Assembly (NCBI GenBank): GCA_964521625.1
Contig: CAZFSM010000012.1
Location: 1 to 64,000, forward strand
Reading direction: 5' to 3'
From: UBA1444 sp964521625
GTDB lineage: Bacteria > Bacillota > Negativicutes > UBA1444
DNA length: 64,000 nucleotides
Below are positions 8,560 through 16,194 of this stretch, piece by piece; the stretch's first letter is position 1; each line of letters opens with the position of its first letter. The notes beneath the pieces are model-generated. The model was not told the origin of the DNA, did no database searches, and saw only the letters and a list, made by a program, of their open reading frames with translations. Both the position numbers and the translations under genes were made by a program.

Positions 8560-9603
8560 TCAACCCAACGGGAAGAACAGCCATAATCCAATGCCTGTCA
8601 CCACTACGTTAACAATCGACAATGGCAGCAGCACTTTCCAGCCGAACGACATCAGTTGGTCAACCCTGATCCGCGGGAATGTCCAACGGAACCACATGAA
8701 CAGGAAAATCATCGCCGCCACCTTAATGAAAAACCAGATCCATCCCGGCAGAAACGGTCCATTCCAGCCGCCGAGGAACAACGTGGCCGCAATGCAGGAC
8801 GCCCCGACCATAAAAGCATATTCAGCCAGGAAAAAATAGGCCCAACGCATGCCGCTATACTCCGTGAACGGACCGGCCACCAGTTCCGACTCGGCTTCGA
8901 CCAGGTCAAACGGGGTCCGGTTAGTCTCGGCCACTGCCGCGATAAGGTAGACCACAAAGGCAATCGGCTGAGTTACGATAAACCACAACCCTTCCTGCGC
9001 CTTGACGATATCGCTCATTTTCATCGAGCCGGTGATCATCACAACGCCAAGCAGTGAAAATACCAGTGGAATCTCATAAGAGATCATCTGGGCCACGGTC
9101 CGCATACCGCCGAGCATTGCGTACTTGTTGTTGGAAGCCCAGCCCGCCATCAGCATCGGCAGCGTCGCCTGCGAGCCGACAGCCACGAAAAAGAAGATGC
9201 CGATATTGAGGTCGGCAAAAATCACGCCAGCATCAAACGGAATTACCGCATAAGTAGTCATCGCCGCCATAAACAGCAAAATCGGCGCCAACCCCCACAT
9301 TACAGGCGATACCATAGTTGGTTGGATATCTTCCTTGGTCATCAGTTTGATGATATCGGCTATCGTCTGGAACATGCCAAACGGACCCAGCCGATTAGGT
9401 CCCAGTCGCATCTGCATCCATGCGCAGACTTTACGCTCGAGATAAACCAAGACCAGTGCTGATAATAAGATAATCGTTAAAATACTAACGACACCGGCAA
9501 GTGTGTGAACGAACTCCGCCGCCCACAACGTGCCTGTCGCATCCAGAACGGCCTGTTTGAGCGCCCTTCCCAGTCCTACCCAGAGGCTTGCAGACTCTTG
9601 CAT
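8560..9603 (-). CDS. nuoH: NADH-quinone oxidoreductase subunit H
   Basis: Membrane subunit that forms part of the quinone chamber and joins the hydrophilic arm to the pumps, 347 aa. Family landmarks are ERKVCAWMQMRLGPNRLGPFG near residues 58-78 and ETNRTPFDLVEAESELVAG near 207-225, with the conserved charged loop residues. ATG at 9603 is used; the preceding TTG is in frame but the ribosome site GGTGGAAA fits the ATG. Starts 15 bases after nuoD. Confidence 0.96.
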   Translation of the reverse strand: MQESASLWVGLGRALKQAVLDATGTLWAAEFVHTLAGVVSILTIILLSALVLVYLERKVCAWMQMRLGPNRLGPFGMFQTIADIIKLMTKEDIQPTMVSPVMWGLAPILLFMAAMTTYAVIPFDAGVIFADLNIGIFFFVAVGSQATLPMLMAGWASNNKYAMLGGMRTVAQMISYEIPLVFSLLGVVMITGSMKMSDIVKAQEGLWFIVTQPIAFVVYLIAAVAETNRTPFDLVEAESELVAGPFTEYSGMRWAYFFLAEYAFMVGASCIAATLFLGGWNGPFLPGWIWFFIKVAAMIFLFMWFRWTFPRIRVDQLMSFGWKVLLPLSIVNVVVTGIGLWLFFPLG

Positions 9604-9618
9604 CAAATTTCCACCTTC

Positions 9619-10752
9619 CTATGCATCGGCTTCTCCCATGCAGGGATCAAGGACAGCCAGAACCGCAGCCACGTCGGCAATCTTCACTCCCTGGCAGAGT
9701 GCATTAACACAGCCCAGGTTGTAGAAGGTCGGCCGGCGAATGTGCAAGCGGTAGGGCTTGGTCGATCCGTCGCTGACAATATGGAATCCCAGTTCACCGC
9801 GCGGCGTCTCGTTAGAGTGATACACTTCACCGACCGGCGGTTTGATAACTTTTGGCAGTTTCGCCATTACCGGACCTTCCGGCAGGTTTTCCAGCGCTTG
9901 GGCAATAATTTTGGCGCTTTCGCTAATTTCCAGCACCCGCATCAGATAACGTTCCCAATTGTCGCCAACACTGCCGGTGGGAACCGCAAACTGAAACCGG
10001 TTATAAATGCCATATGGTTTTTTTACCCGCAGATCATAATCAATCCCTGAGGCGCGCAAAACCGGTCCGGTCACTCCATGTGAGACCAGCCGGCCGGCAG
10101 GCACGATCGACACACCCTTCAACCGGGCCTGGAAAATCTCGTTGCCATTGATCAGGTTGTCGTACTCGGTAAGCATCCCCGGCAAATCGGCCAGGAATTT
10201 GCGCAACAGCTCGATGAATTCCGGCGAAACATCGTTCATCACGCCGCCGATTCGCACGTAGGAATAGGTCAGACGCGAACCGGACGCCAGATTGAAAAGA
10301 TCCAGGATGTATTCACGATCGCGGAACGTATACATCATGCCGCTCATGCCACCCAAATCAAGCGCCGTGGCGCCGATGAACAGCATATGGCTGGCGATAC
10401 GGTTAAGTTCAGCCATGATGACCCGGATGTATTCTGCCCGTTCCGGCACTTCCGCACTAATCAGTTTTTCCACCGTCTGGCAGTAAGCCAGGTTGTTGCA
10501 CATGGAAGAAACATAATCAAGACGGTCGGTATAAGGAATAAACTGAGGATAGGTCCTGACTTCGGCAAGTTTTTCCAGACCCCGGTGCAAGTATCCCAAC
10601 ACTGGCGTCGCTTTCACCACCGTCTCGCCGTCCAGTTCGAGCAAAACCCGCAGAACACCATGCGTACTGGGGTGTTGCGGTCCCATATTCAATAAATACA
10701 GCTCCGTACCTGCCGGAGTGATGCCATTATGCTCCAGTTGCATCTGTGCCAT
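9619..10752 (-). CDS. nuoD: NADH-quinone oxidoreductase subunit D (49 kDa)
   Basis: Subunit that builds most of the quinone-binding site, 377 aa, related to the large subunit of NiFe hydrogenases but lacking the metal-binding cysteine pairs. The quinone-site loop LNMGPQHPSTHGVLR with its conserved histidines is at residues 26-40, and the C-terminus ends DPCMGEADA, close to the family ending DPxxGExDR. It is separate from nuoC, not fused. ATG at 10752, five bases after the nuoC stop. Confidence 0.96.
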   Translation of the reverse strand: MAQMQLEHNGITPAGTELYLLNMGPQHPSTHGVLRVLLELDGETVVKATPVLGYLHRGLEKLAEVRTYPQFIPYTDRLDYVSSMCNNLAYCQTVEKLISAEVPERAEYIRVIMAELNRIASHMLFIGATALDLGGMSGMMYTFRDREYILDLFNLASGSRLTYSYVRIGGVMNDVSPEFIELLRKFLADLPGMLTEYDNLINGNEIFQARLKGVSIVPAGRLVSHGVTGPVLRASGIDYDLRVKKPYGIYNRFQFAVPTGSVGDNWERYLMRVLEISESAKIIAQALENLPEGPVMAKLPKVIKPPVGEVYHSNETPRGELGFHIVSDGSTKPYRLHIRRPTFYNLGCVNALCQGVKIADVAAVLAVLDPCMGEADA

Positions 10753-10757
10753 TCGCG

Positions 10758-11174
10758 TTACCTCCCCGCCTGCTGGCCGGATCGTCCGGGCAGCGTATAG
10801 CTTTTGCGCAGCGGAAAGAAACCGAATCCGTCTTCGGGCGCCAGTAAGGCGCGCGGGTCAGGATGGCCGACAAAAACGATACCGAACATATCCTGGACCT
10901 CTCGTTCGCCGAACAGGGCTGTTTCCCAGATTGCCGAAACCGAGGGGATTTCCGGCTGTGCCTGATCAATCGAAACTTTCACGACCAGGTCACGATCCGT
11001 CTGAAGCGAATTCAGCCGATAAACCAGTTCGAATGTTTCAACGCGGTCGACGGCGGTCAGGTCGATCAGACGGTCAAACCGATAGGCGACATTGTCCCGC
11101 AGCTCCTGCATGTCATTCAGCAACGTGGCCGGTGTTGATTCCAACATGCCAGCTGCAATCATTTCCTGATTCAT
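10758..11174 (-). CDS. nuoC: NADH-quinone oxidoreductase subunit C (30 kDa)
   Basis: Structural subunit of the hydrophilic arm of complex I, 138 aa, short for the family. The conserved stretch WETALFGEREVQDMFGIVFVGHPDPRALLAPED is recognisable in residues 82-114 and is the family signature. The true start is the ATG at 11174 (MNQEMIAAG), which overlaps the nuoB stop by four bases (ATGA). The open frame upstream of it is a nuoB shadow. Confidence 0.94.
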   Translation of the reverse strand: MNQEMIAAGMLESTPATLLNDMQELRDNVAYRFDRLIDLTAVDRVETFELVYRLNSLQTDRDLVVKVSIDQAQPEIPSVSAIWETALFGEREVQDMFGIVFVGHPDPRALLAPEDGFGFFPLRKSYTLPGRSGQQAGR

Positions 11175-11692
11175 TTTTTGCCACCTCGTCTCTTGGCTGC
11201 CATCACTTTTTCCTTCAGGGTGAGCATGCCATGCATCAAGGCTTCTGGGCGCGGCGGACAACCTGGGATGTAGACGTCCACAGGCAAAAATTTGTCGACT
11301 CCCGGCACTACCGAGTACGAATCGACGAACGGACCACCGCCGCTGGCGCAGCTGCCCATCGCAATCACCCATTTGGATTCCGGCATCTGTTCATACAACC
11401 GCACCAGTGGCGGCGCCATTTTCCAGGTAAGGGTACCAGCCACGATCAGCAGATCTGCATGCCGCGGTGAGGGGCGAAACACTTCGTAGCCGAACCGGGC
11501 CAAATCAAAGCGACCGGCGCCACAGGCCATCATTTCCAAAGCACAACAGGCAAGGCCGGAGGTCAGTGGCCAGAAAGAATTCCCCTGCGCCCAGGCAAAA
11601 ACCTGCTCTACCGTTGTAACAATAACGTTTTCCGGCCCCAGTAGTCCGGACAGCCGGCTCTGGGCGACCGGGTTCTCCGTTGTCACTTCCAT
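11171..11692 (-). CDS. nuoB: NADH-quinone oxidoreductase subunit B
   Basis: Carries the terminal 4Fe-4S cluster N2 that reduces quinone, 173 aa. The four ligands are visible: the adjacent Cys49-Cys50 in GLACCALEMM, Cys115 in GSCASGGG and Cys145 in IPGCPPRPEAL. ATG at 11692 overlaps the 3' end of nuoA by ten bases. Between nuoA and nuoC as in most nuo operons. Confidence 0.97.
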   Translation of the reverse strand: MEVTTENPVAQSRLSGLLGPENVIVTTVEQVFAWAQGNSFWPLTSGLACCALEMMACGAGRFDLARFGYEVFRPSPRHADLLIVAGTLTWKMAPPLVRLYEQMPESKWVIAMGSCASGGGPFVDSYSVVPGVDKFLPVDVYIPGCPPRPEALMHGMLTLKEKVMAAKRRGGKK

Positions 11693-12039
11693 TCAAGCGC
11701 CCCCTTCTTCCATGCATACCATAGTCCCAGCAGCAGGATGGCCATGAATACCAACATCGCCATAAATGCCGGAGCATTCATACTCCGAAAAACAACCGCC
11801 CACGGATATAGAAATGCAGTTTCCACATCAAACAAAACAAATGCCAGGGCATAGAGGAAATAACTGCTTTTGAACTGGACCCAGGAACGCCCGATCGTAT
11901 CGATGCCGCATTCATAGGTCAATAACTTTTCCCGGGTTGGTTTGCGGATATGAATCAGCGAAGATGCAATGAGTGGAATAAAGGGAAAGATAAATGCCAC
12001 ACCGGCCAAAATTGCGATGGCCCCATACTGTTCCAACAT
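11683..12039 (-). CDS. nuoA: NADH-quinone oxidoreductase subunit A
   Basis: Small three-helix membrane subunit of complex I, 118 aa, which is the usual length. The conserved loop KLLTYECGIDTIGRSWVQF carries the quinone-cavity cysteine, followed by SYFLYALAFVLFDVETAFLYPWAV with its membrane Asp and Glu. ATG at 12039 has a strong AGGAGG site. It begins 14 bases after the stop of the DUF3592 gene, with no terminator between, so the nuo genes may be read from a promoter further upstream. Confidence 0.97.
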   Translation of the reverse strand: MLEQYGAIAILAGVAFIFPFIPLIASSLIHIRKPTREKLLTYECGIDTIGRSWVQFKSSYFLYALAFVLFDVETAFLYPWAVVFRSMNAPAFMAMLVFMAILLLGLWYAWKKGALEWK

Positions 12040-12053
12040 GAAAAAACCTCCTG

Positions 12054-12527
12054 TCAAAGATAACTTGCTAACAAGAAACGCCCCGTGATAACTAAAACCG
12101 AACCGGACACTAACAGACCCACCGTAACCCAACTGATGCTACCCCGCAGCCAACGATCCGGAATATCGAGATAAGCCTCGCCTGGATCAACCGGATTGCA
12201 AAAGGCGACCGCAAAAGTTTCCAGCTCCCGTTGCACCCGTTCCTGTTCCCCGGCCCGGAGTGTCCAGTGCACTGGTAACATTTTGCGGCTCAGATAAGCC
12301 ACGCCATTTCGTTCATATTCAAACTCAATCGCAGCAATACGCAGACCCCGTTGTTTTTTGCCTGGCTGCCAACCACCCGGCTTGAATTCGAGAGAGCCGG
12401 GAATTACTCGCGCCACACACTGCGGCCAATGAACAATTGTCTTTTCAACCTGACGCCGACGATATAAAAAGACTGTTGTCAGGCTGGAAATGATGAAACA
12501 GGCCCACAGAACTTCTATGCTGATCGC
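12054..12527 (-). CDS. DUF3592-like membrane protein with no canonical start codon
   Basis: About 150 aa, two membrane helices around a soluble domain. An N-terminal helix (IEVLWACFIISSLTTVFLY) is followed by RRR, then a domain with FEYERNGVAYLS and VAFCNPVDPGEAYLDIP, which resembles DUF3592 (the NPxxP/exAyL phrase), and a C-terminal helix. A GTG at 12416 is the only standard start but would remove the first helix. The frame stays open upstream to a TGA at about 12548, and GGGGAGGGG lies there, but only ATC, ATA or CTG codons are available as starts. The coordinate given is therefore approximate. Function unknown; it sits between DUF362 and nuoA. Confidence 0.6.
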   Translation of the reverse strand, partial: AISIEVLWACFIISSLTTVFLYRRRQVEKTIVHWPQCVARVIPGSLEFKPGGWQPGKKQRGLRIAAIEFEYERNGVAYLSRKMLPVHWTLRAGEQERVQRELETFAVAFCNPVDPGEAYLDIPDRWLRGSISWVTVGLLVSGSVLVITGRFLLASYL

Positions 12528-12560
12528 TTCAGTTCCCCTCCCCTTTCAACTGCCGTCACA

Positions 12561-13514
12561 CTAAACGCGTACCGGATTCAGACTCTGCCAATTGACCGTC
12601 CCTACGCCCAACCCGGCAGCAATACCAATATAACCAACATCCGACGCTTTCATGCCAAACAGCTCAGCCCCGTAGGCATCGGCCGCCACCGGATCAACAC
12701 TGAAAATCAGCTGATTATACTCGCGGATCGTGCCTGGCCCCATCGGGCCATGGCTGGTAATTCCCTGGATTGCATCCATAATAACCAGGTTCGGTTGCTT
12801 GAATGCCGCAAGTTCAGCGATTGTCCGATGCAGGTCGGTCCGGTGAAAAAAGCCCCGATCCCAGACCAGCCCCATCATATTTTTAAGCCCCATCGTCAAT
12901 CCTGTGCCGTTATGGTGCTTCAAAATCGGAAAACTAATGAATACATCGGCCTCCAACACATCTTTAGAATACTGGAGCGACTGAAGTACCGTACCTCCGG
13001 CATTGGAAGCGGTATAAAACTCCGCCGACAATTTGTTGATCGTAAAAACCCGGCCACCAGCGGCCTCAGCAGCCCGGCGGATGCCGGAGTTTTCCAGACA
13101 CATCTGAGAATTGGTAAACGGATAATCAATCACCTTGACCGATTTCGCTCCGGCACCCAGGCAACGTTTAACCAGCGCCGCTACCAACAGAGGGTTGGTT
13201 GTCGCCGCTTGTTCAGGTGTGCGCGGAACACTGAAATTCGGTTTGATGACGACGCTCTGTCCTGATTTTACAAAACGCCCGATACCGCCCATCGCCTGCA
13301 AACCGCGTTCCATCAGTTCTTCCGGTTCGGTGCCGTTAACAACCACCATAGCCGGTTTACCGGAACTTGCAACAGGTGCAGCCGTGGCTGCTGTTGGCTG
13401 AAGTTGCGGGGGGATGCCGACATCAGCGCTGGATTTGCTGGTACCACATCCCGACAGGGACATGGCCGAAATCGAACCAATTGTCGCCAATTTTATAAAT
13501 TCTCTGCGTTTCAT
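12561..13514 (-). CDS. DUF362 domain protein, Tat-type lipoprotein signal
   Basis: 317 aa. The N-terminus KRREFIKLATIGSISAM resembles a twin-arginine signal, and it ends in a lipobox (LSGC, Cys23), so the protein is probably exported folded and lipid-anchored. The rest is a DUF362 domain: GRFVKSGQSVVIKPNFS, FPILKHHNGTGLTMGLKNMMGL and SVDPVAADAYGAEL are its hallmarks. No ferredoxin domain is fused, unlike many DUF362 proteins. Biochemical role unknown. GTGxx spacing is good: GGAGG precedes the ATG at 13514. It lies 32 bases after the CoA-disulfide reductase gene and may be in one transcript with it. Confidence 0.88.
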   Translation of the reverse strand: MKRREFIKLATIGSISAMSLSGCGTSKSSADVGIPPQLQPTAATAAPVASSGKPAMVVVNGTEPEELMERGLQAMGGIGRFVKSGQSVVIKPNFSVPRTPEQAATTNPLLVAALVKRCLGAGAKSVKVIDYPFTNSQMCLENSGIRRAAEAAGGRVFTINKLSAEFYTASNAGGTVLQSLQYSKDVLEADVFISFPILKHHNGTGLTMGLKNMMGLVWDRGFFHRTDLHRTIAELAAFKQPNLVIMDAIQGITSHGPMGPGTIREYNQLIFSVDPVAADAYGAELFGMKASDVGYIGIAAGLGVGTVNWQSLNPVRV

Positions 13515-13546
13515 CGTTTTCCTCCCCCTTGGCGGTCAAATTTATG

Positions 13547-15292
13547 TTATTTTTCCATTAGTGAATCACTAAAAGGTGGCTGATGTTCATCATCTTCACA
13601 TTCAAACGGCCAGGCCGCAACACCGCCTTCGATCACCTTGACGTTCTCAAAGCCTTCGCCTTCCAGGATACATTCCGCGTCATAACCACCCAGGCTGATT
13701 TTGCAGAACGCGACAATCTCGTCCGCTTTGCCCAATTCAGTCAGCCTGCTGCGCAATTGCTCCAGCGGGATATAAGTCACGTTGCGGCAGGAGGCGATAC
13801 GAACCGACTTGCATTCCTCCGGACTGCGAACATCCAAAAATACCGTCTTGGCCGATGCCAGTTTTTCTTTAGCCTCCAACGTCGAAATGCCCTTAAACTT
13901 GCCGGATATTTTGTTCATCAGAGTATTGGCGGCCACCGCGGCATTGTCAATCGGGTTATTGAATGGCGGTGCGTAAGAAAGATCAACATCAAACAGGTCG
14001 TCGATTGTTCCGCCAAAGGTCAACACCGAAGCCACAACATCAATGCGTTTAGCAACATCACCCTCGCCGAACGCCTGAATTCCAAGCACTTTTCGACTCT
14101 TCACATCAGCAATCAATTTGATGGTAAGCAGTTTTGAATCCGGCATATAATGCGCCCGGTCATTTCCTGTCGTCATTGTCGTAACAATCTCATAGCCGGC
14201 TTCCTTGGCTTCCCGCTCAGTCAGACCGGTTTTACCGACATTCATATCGAGCAGGCGCACAACTACCGTGCCAAGAATCCCGCGAAATTTGACGTTGGCG
14301 CCGCAAATATTCTCGCCAATCACCCGCCCATGCTTGTTGGCAATCGATCCCAGGGCAACAAACATTTTTTTGCCGGACACCATATGGGTATTTTCCGCAC
14401 AGTCACCGCCGGCGTAAATATCCGGATCACTGGTCAGCATATTCTTATTGACCATAATCGCGCCGGAAGCGCCGATTTCCAAGCCAGCTTCATGCGCCAA
14501 ACCAACTGTAGGCTTCACCCCGACTGACAAAACAACCACATCGGCAGGGTATGTTCCTTTATCTGTCACAACGGCACTTACCACGCCATCGCCTTCAAAT
14601 CGCTGAACTTTTTCCTGCATCCGAATGTCAATACCTTTGCCTTGGGCATATTTTTCAACCGACAAGGCAACTTCCGGGTCGAGAAAGGCAGGAAAAACAT
14701 GGTCCTGCATCTCCACAATCGTAGTATGTACACCCCAGCGATGAAACGCCTCCGCCATTTCGATTCCGACCAGACCAGCGCCAATGATAACGGCATTTTT
14801 CACCTGGCGGCCTTCCAGTAAAACGCGGATCGCCTGTGCATCATAAGGATGCCACATCGGAAAAATATTACCCAGCTCAACACCAGGAAATGGAATCCGC
14901 ACCGGCGTCGAACCGGTGGCAATCACCAGTTTGTCATAGGGAATATCGGTTTCTGCGCCACTAGGCAGATCTTTCACCCGGACGGTTTTTTCTGCCCGAT
15001 TAATACTTAGCGCTTCTGTTTTCGTCAGGACATCCAGGTCCTTGGTGGCTTTAAAAAACTCCGGATTTCGCATCGATCCATTCGGTGTCATCATCAGATG
15101 ATCAATCGAGGCTACATTGCCGGATACGACATAGGGCATGCCACAGGCGCCATAGGAGACGATATCGCCGCGTTCGATCACGGTGATTTTTGCCCGGGAA
15201 TCGCCGCGACGCACTTTTGCTGCTGACTTGAGACCGGCAGCAACCCCGCCGATGATGACGATATTACGAGCCACCGTTTGGTTTGACTCCAC
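13547..15292 (-). CDS. CoA-disulfide reductase / FAD-NAD(P) oxidoreductase with C-terminal rhodanese
   Basis: 581 aa. Residues 1-460 are a pyridine-nucleotide disulfide oxidoreductase with an N-terminal FAD motif (VIIGGVAAGLKSA), one redox cysteine in GACGMPY (Cys50, the single-Cys signature of CoA-disulfide and persulfide reductases) and a second NAD(P)H-binding motif (VIIGAGLVGIEMAEAF). Residues 470-565 are a rhodanese domain (VFLDVRSPEE) with active Cys530 in CKISLGGYDA. Such fusions reduce CoA disulfide, CoA persulfide or polysulfide with NAD(P)H. GTG start at 15292 behind AGGTTGG. The promoter at 15346-15375 and a G-tract hairpin precede it. Confidence 0.9.
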   Translation of the reverse strand: MESNQTVARNIVIIGGVAAGLKSAAKVRRGDSRAKITVIERGDIVSYGACGMPYVVSGNVASIDHLMMTPNGSMRNPEFFKATKDLDVLTKTEALSINRAEKTVRVKDLPSGAETDIPYDKLVIATGSTPVRIPFPGVELGNIFPMWHPYDAQAIRVLLEGRQVKNAVIIGAGLVGIEMAEAFHRWGVHTTIVEMQDHVFPAFLDPEVALSVEKYAQGKGIDIRMQEKVQRFEGDGVVSAVVTDKGTYPADVVVLSVGVKPTVGLAHEAGLEIGASGAIMVNKNMLTSDPDIYAGGDCAENTHMVSGKKMFVALGSIANKHGRVIGENICGANVKFRGILGTVVVRLLDMNVGKTGLTEREAKEAGYEIVTTMTTGNDRAHYMPDSKLLTIKLIADVKSRKVLGIQAFGEGDVAKRIDVVASVLTFGGTIDDLFDVDLSYAPPFNNPIDNAAVAANTLMNKISGKFKGISTLEAKEKLASAKTVFLDVRSPEECKSVRIASCRNVTYIPLEQLRSRLTELGKADEIVAFCKISLGGYDAECILEGEGFENVKVIEGGVAAWPFECEDDEHQPPFSDSLMEK

Positions 15293-15310
15293 GGATGCAC
15301 CAACCTTCCA

Positions 15311-15331
15311 ACCCCCCTCAACCAGGGGGGT
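15311..15331. promoter_or_regulatory. C6/G6 inverted repeat, candidate CsoR/CstR-type operator
   Basis: Perfect 8-base inverted repeat ACCCCCCT / AGGGGGGT with a five-base loop, starting about eight bases after the predicted transcription start of the rhodanese-fusion gene. CsoR-family repressors, including the persulfide sensor CstR, bind inverted C/G tracts of this kind, and rhodanese and CoA-persulfide enzymes are typical CstR targets. That link is inference. A GC hairpin acting in the mRNA leader is the alternative. Confidence 0.45.
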
Positions 15332-15345
15332 GTACTGCTGCTTCC

Positions 15346-15375
15346 ATTTTACTTGATAATGAATGACTCAGTCAA
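15346..15375 (-). promoter_or_regulatory. Sigma-A type promoter for the CoA-disulfide reductase transcript
   Basis: On the minus strand TTGACT (15370-15375), an 18-base spacer and TAAAAT (15346-15351). The -35 lies inside the palindrome TGACTCAGTCA. This may drive the whole run down to nuoN, since no terminator was seen between. Confidence 0.65.
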
Positions 15376-15413
15376 TCGGCGAACTCTGAACAATCCGCAA
15401 ACTCAAAATGTTG

Positions 15414-15455
15414 ACAAAAAACCGGAAATTCCGCAGGAGAACTTCCGGTTTTTAT
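15414..15455 (-). terminator. Terminator after the ferritin gene
   Basis: AACCGGAA and TTCCGGTT arms around a 16-base loop, flanked by A and T runs on both sides, so it can work in both directions; it lies just after the ferritin stop. Confidence 0.85.
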
Positions 15456-15471
15456 CATTTTAGCTTAATGA

Positions 15472-15966
15472 TTATTCGGCGCGGCGATACATTTCCTTGT
15501 CAATATACATCACACCATTAACATTCTTCTCGCCGACCATTTTCAGTTTGTTGACAATTTCTGTAGCATTTGCCTCTTCTTCGACCTGTTCGTTAATGAA
15601 CCATTGCAGGAAGATTTGCGCAGCATAGTCTTTTTCTTTCAACGCAGCTTCATACAAATTGGTAATCATCGCGGTGACTTTTTGCTCATGAGCCAACACT
15701 TCTTCAAACAGTTTCAGCATTGAACCAAACTTAGCCGGCGGAGCAGCAATTGGTTTTAATTCCACTTCGCCGCCGCGTTCCAGAATATAGCCAAGAAATT
15801 TCATTCCATGAGAGGTTTCTTCTTTGTATTGCAGTTTTAACCAATGGGCAAACCCCTTATAATTTTCCGACTCACTATAAGCCGACATCGCCAAATACAA
15901 TTGAGCCGAATAGAATTCAGCCTGGATTTGCGTGTTCATCATGTCTTGCATTTTTTTACCTAACAT
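15472..15966 (-). CDS. Ferritin (iron-storage, non-haem)
   Basis: Cytoplasmic iron-storage protein of about 164 aa that oxidises Fe(II) and mineralises iron in a 24-mer shell. Ferroxidase residues are visible: Glu in QIQAEFYSAQLYLAM, Glu-x-x-His in KEETSHGMKF, and Glu and Gln in the second pair (FEEVLAHEQKV, QWFINEQVEEE). Two ATGs lie in ATGAAAATG. The second, at 15966, sits eight bases after AGGAG while the first is only two bases away, so the second is preferred. It stands alone between terminator and promoter. Confidence 0.93.
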   Translation of the reverse strand: MLGKKMQDMMNTQIQAEFYSAQLYLAMSAYSESENYKGFAHWLKLQYKEETSHGMKFLGYILERGGEVELKPIAAPPAKFGSMLKLFEEVLAHEQKVTAMITNLYEAALKEKDYAAQIFLQWFINEQVEEEANATEIVNKLKMVGEKNVNGVMYIDKEMYRRAE

Positions 15967-16022
15967 TTTCATCGCTCCTTTTAATTTAAATTTATTCTTA
16001 ATTGGTATGTATTCCTATTAGT

Positions 16023-16050
16023 ATTATAACACTATTTTACAAATATTCAA
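16023..16050 (-). promoter_or_regulatory. Promoter of the ferritin gene
   Basis: Minus strand TTGAAT (16045-16050), 16-base spacer, TATAAT (16023-16028) preceded by TGT (extended -10). No convincing Fur or PerR box was found. Confidence 0.6.
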
Positions 16051-16194
16051 GGTCAGTTAGAACAAAATCTCCGATTGTTTAAAGTCATCCTACACTGCGT
16101 TCACCAATCCAATGCAAAGGAAAATCAGTGACTGGGTGCGAATTAGAATAAAAAGAATCAACCAATATTAACAAACAGAAATGGAGTTGTCTCT

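Noticed and set aside
13583..14137. Plus-strand frame of 184 codons opposite the CoA-disulfide reductase gene
   Set aside because: Shadow frame; the minus strand carries a complete recognised enzyme.
16023..16050. Fur or PerR operator at the ferritin promoter
   Set aside because: No palindrome close enough to either consensus.
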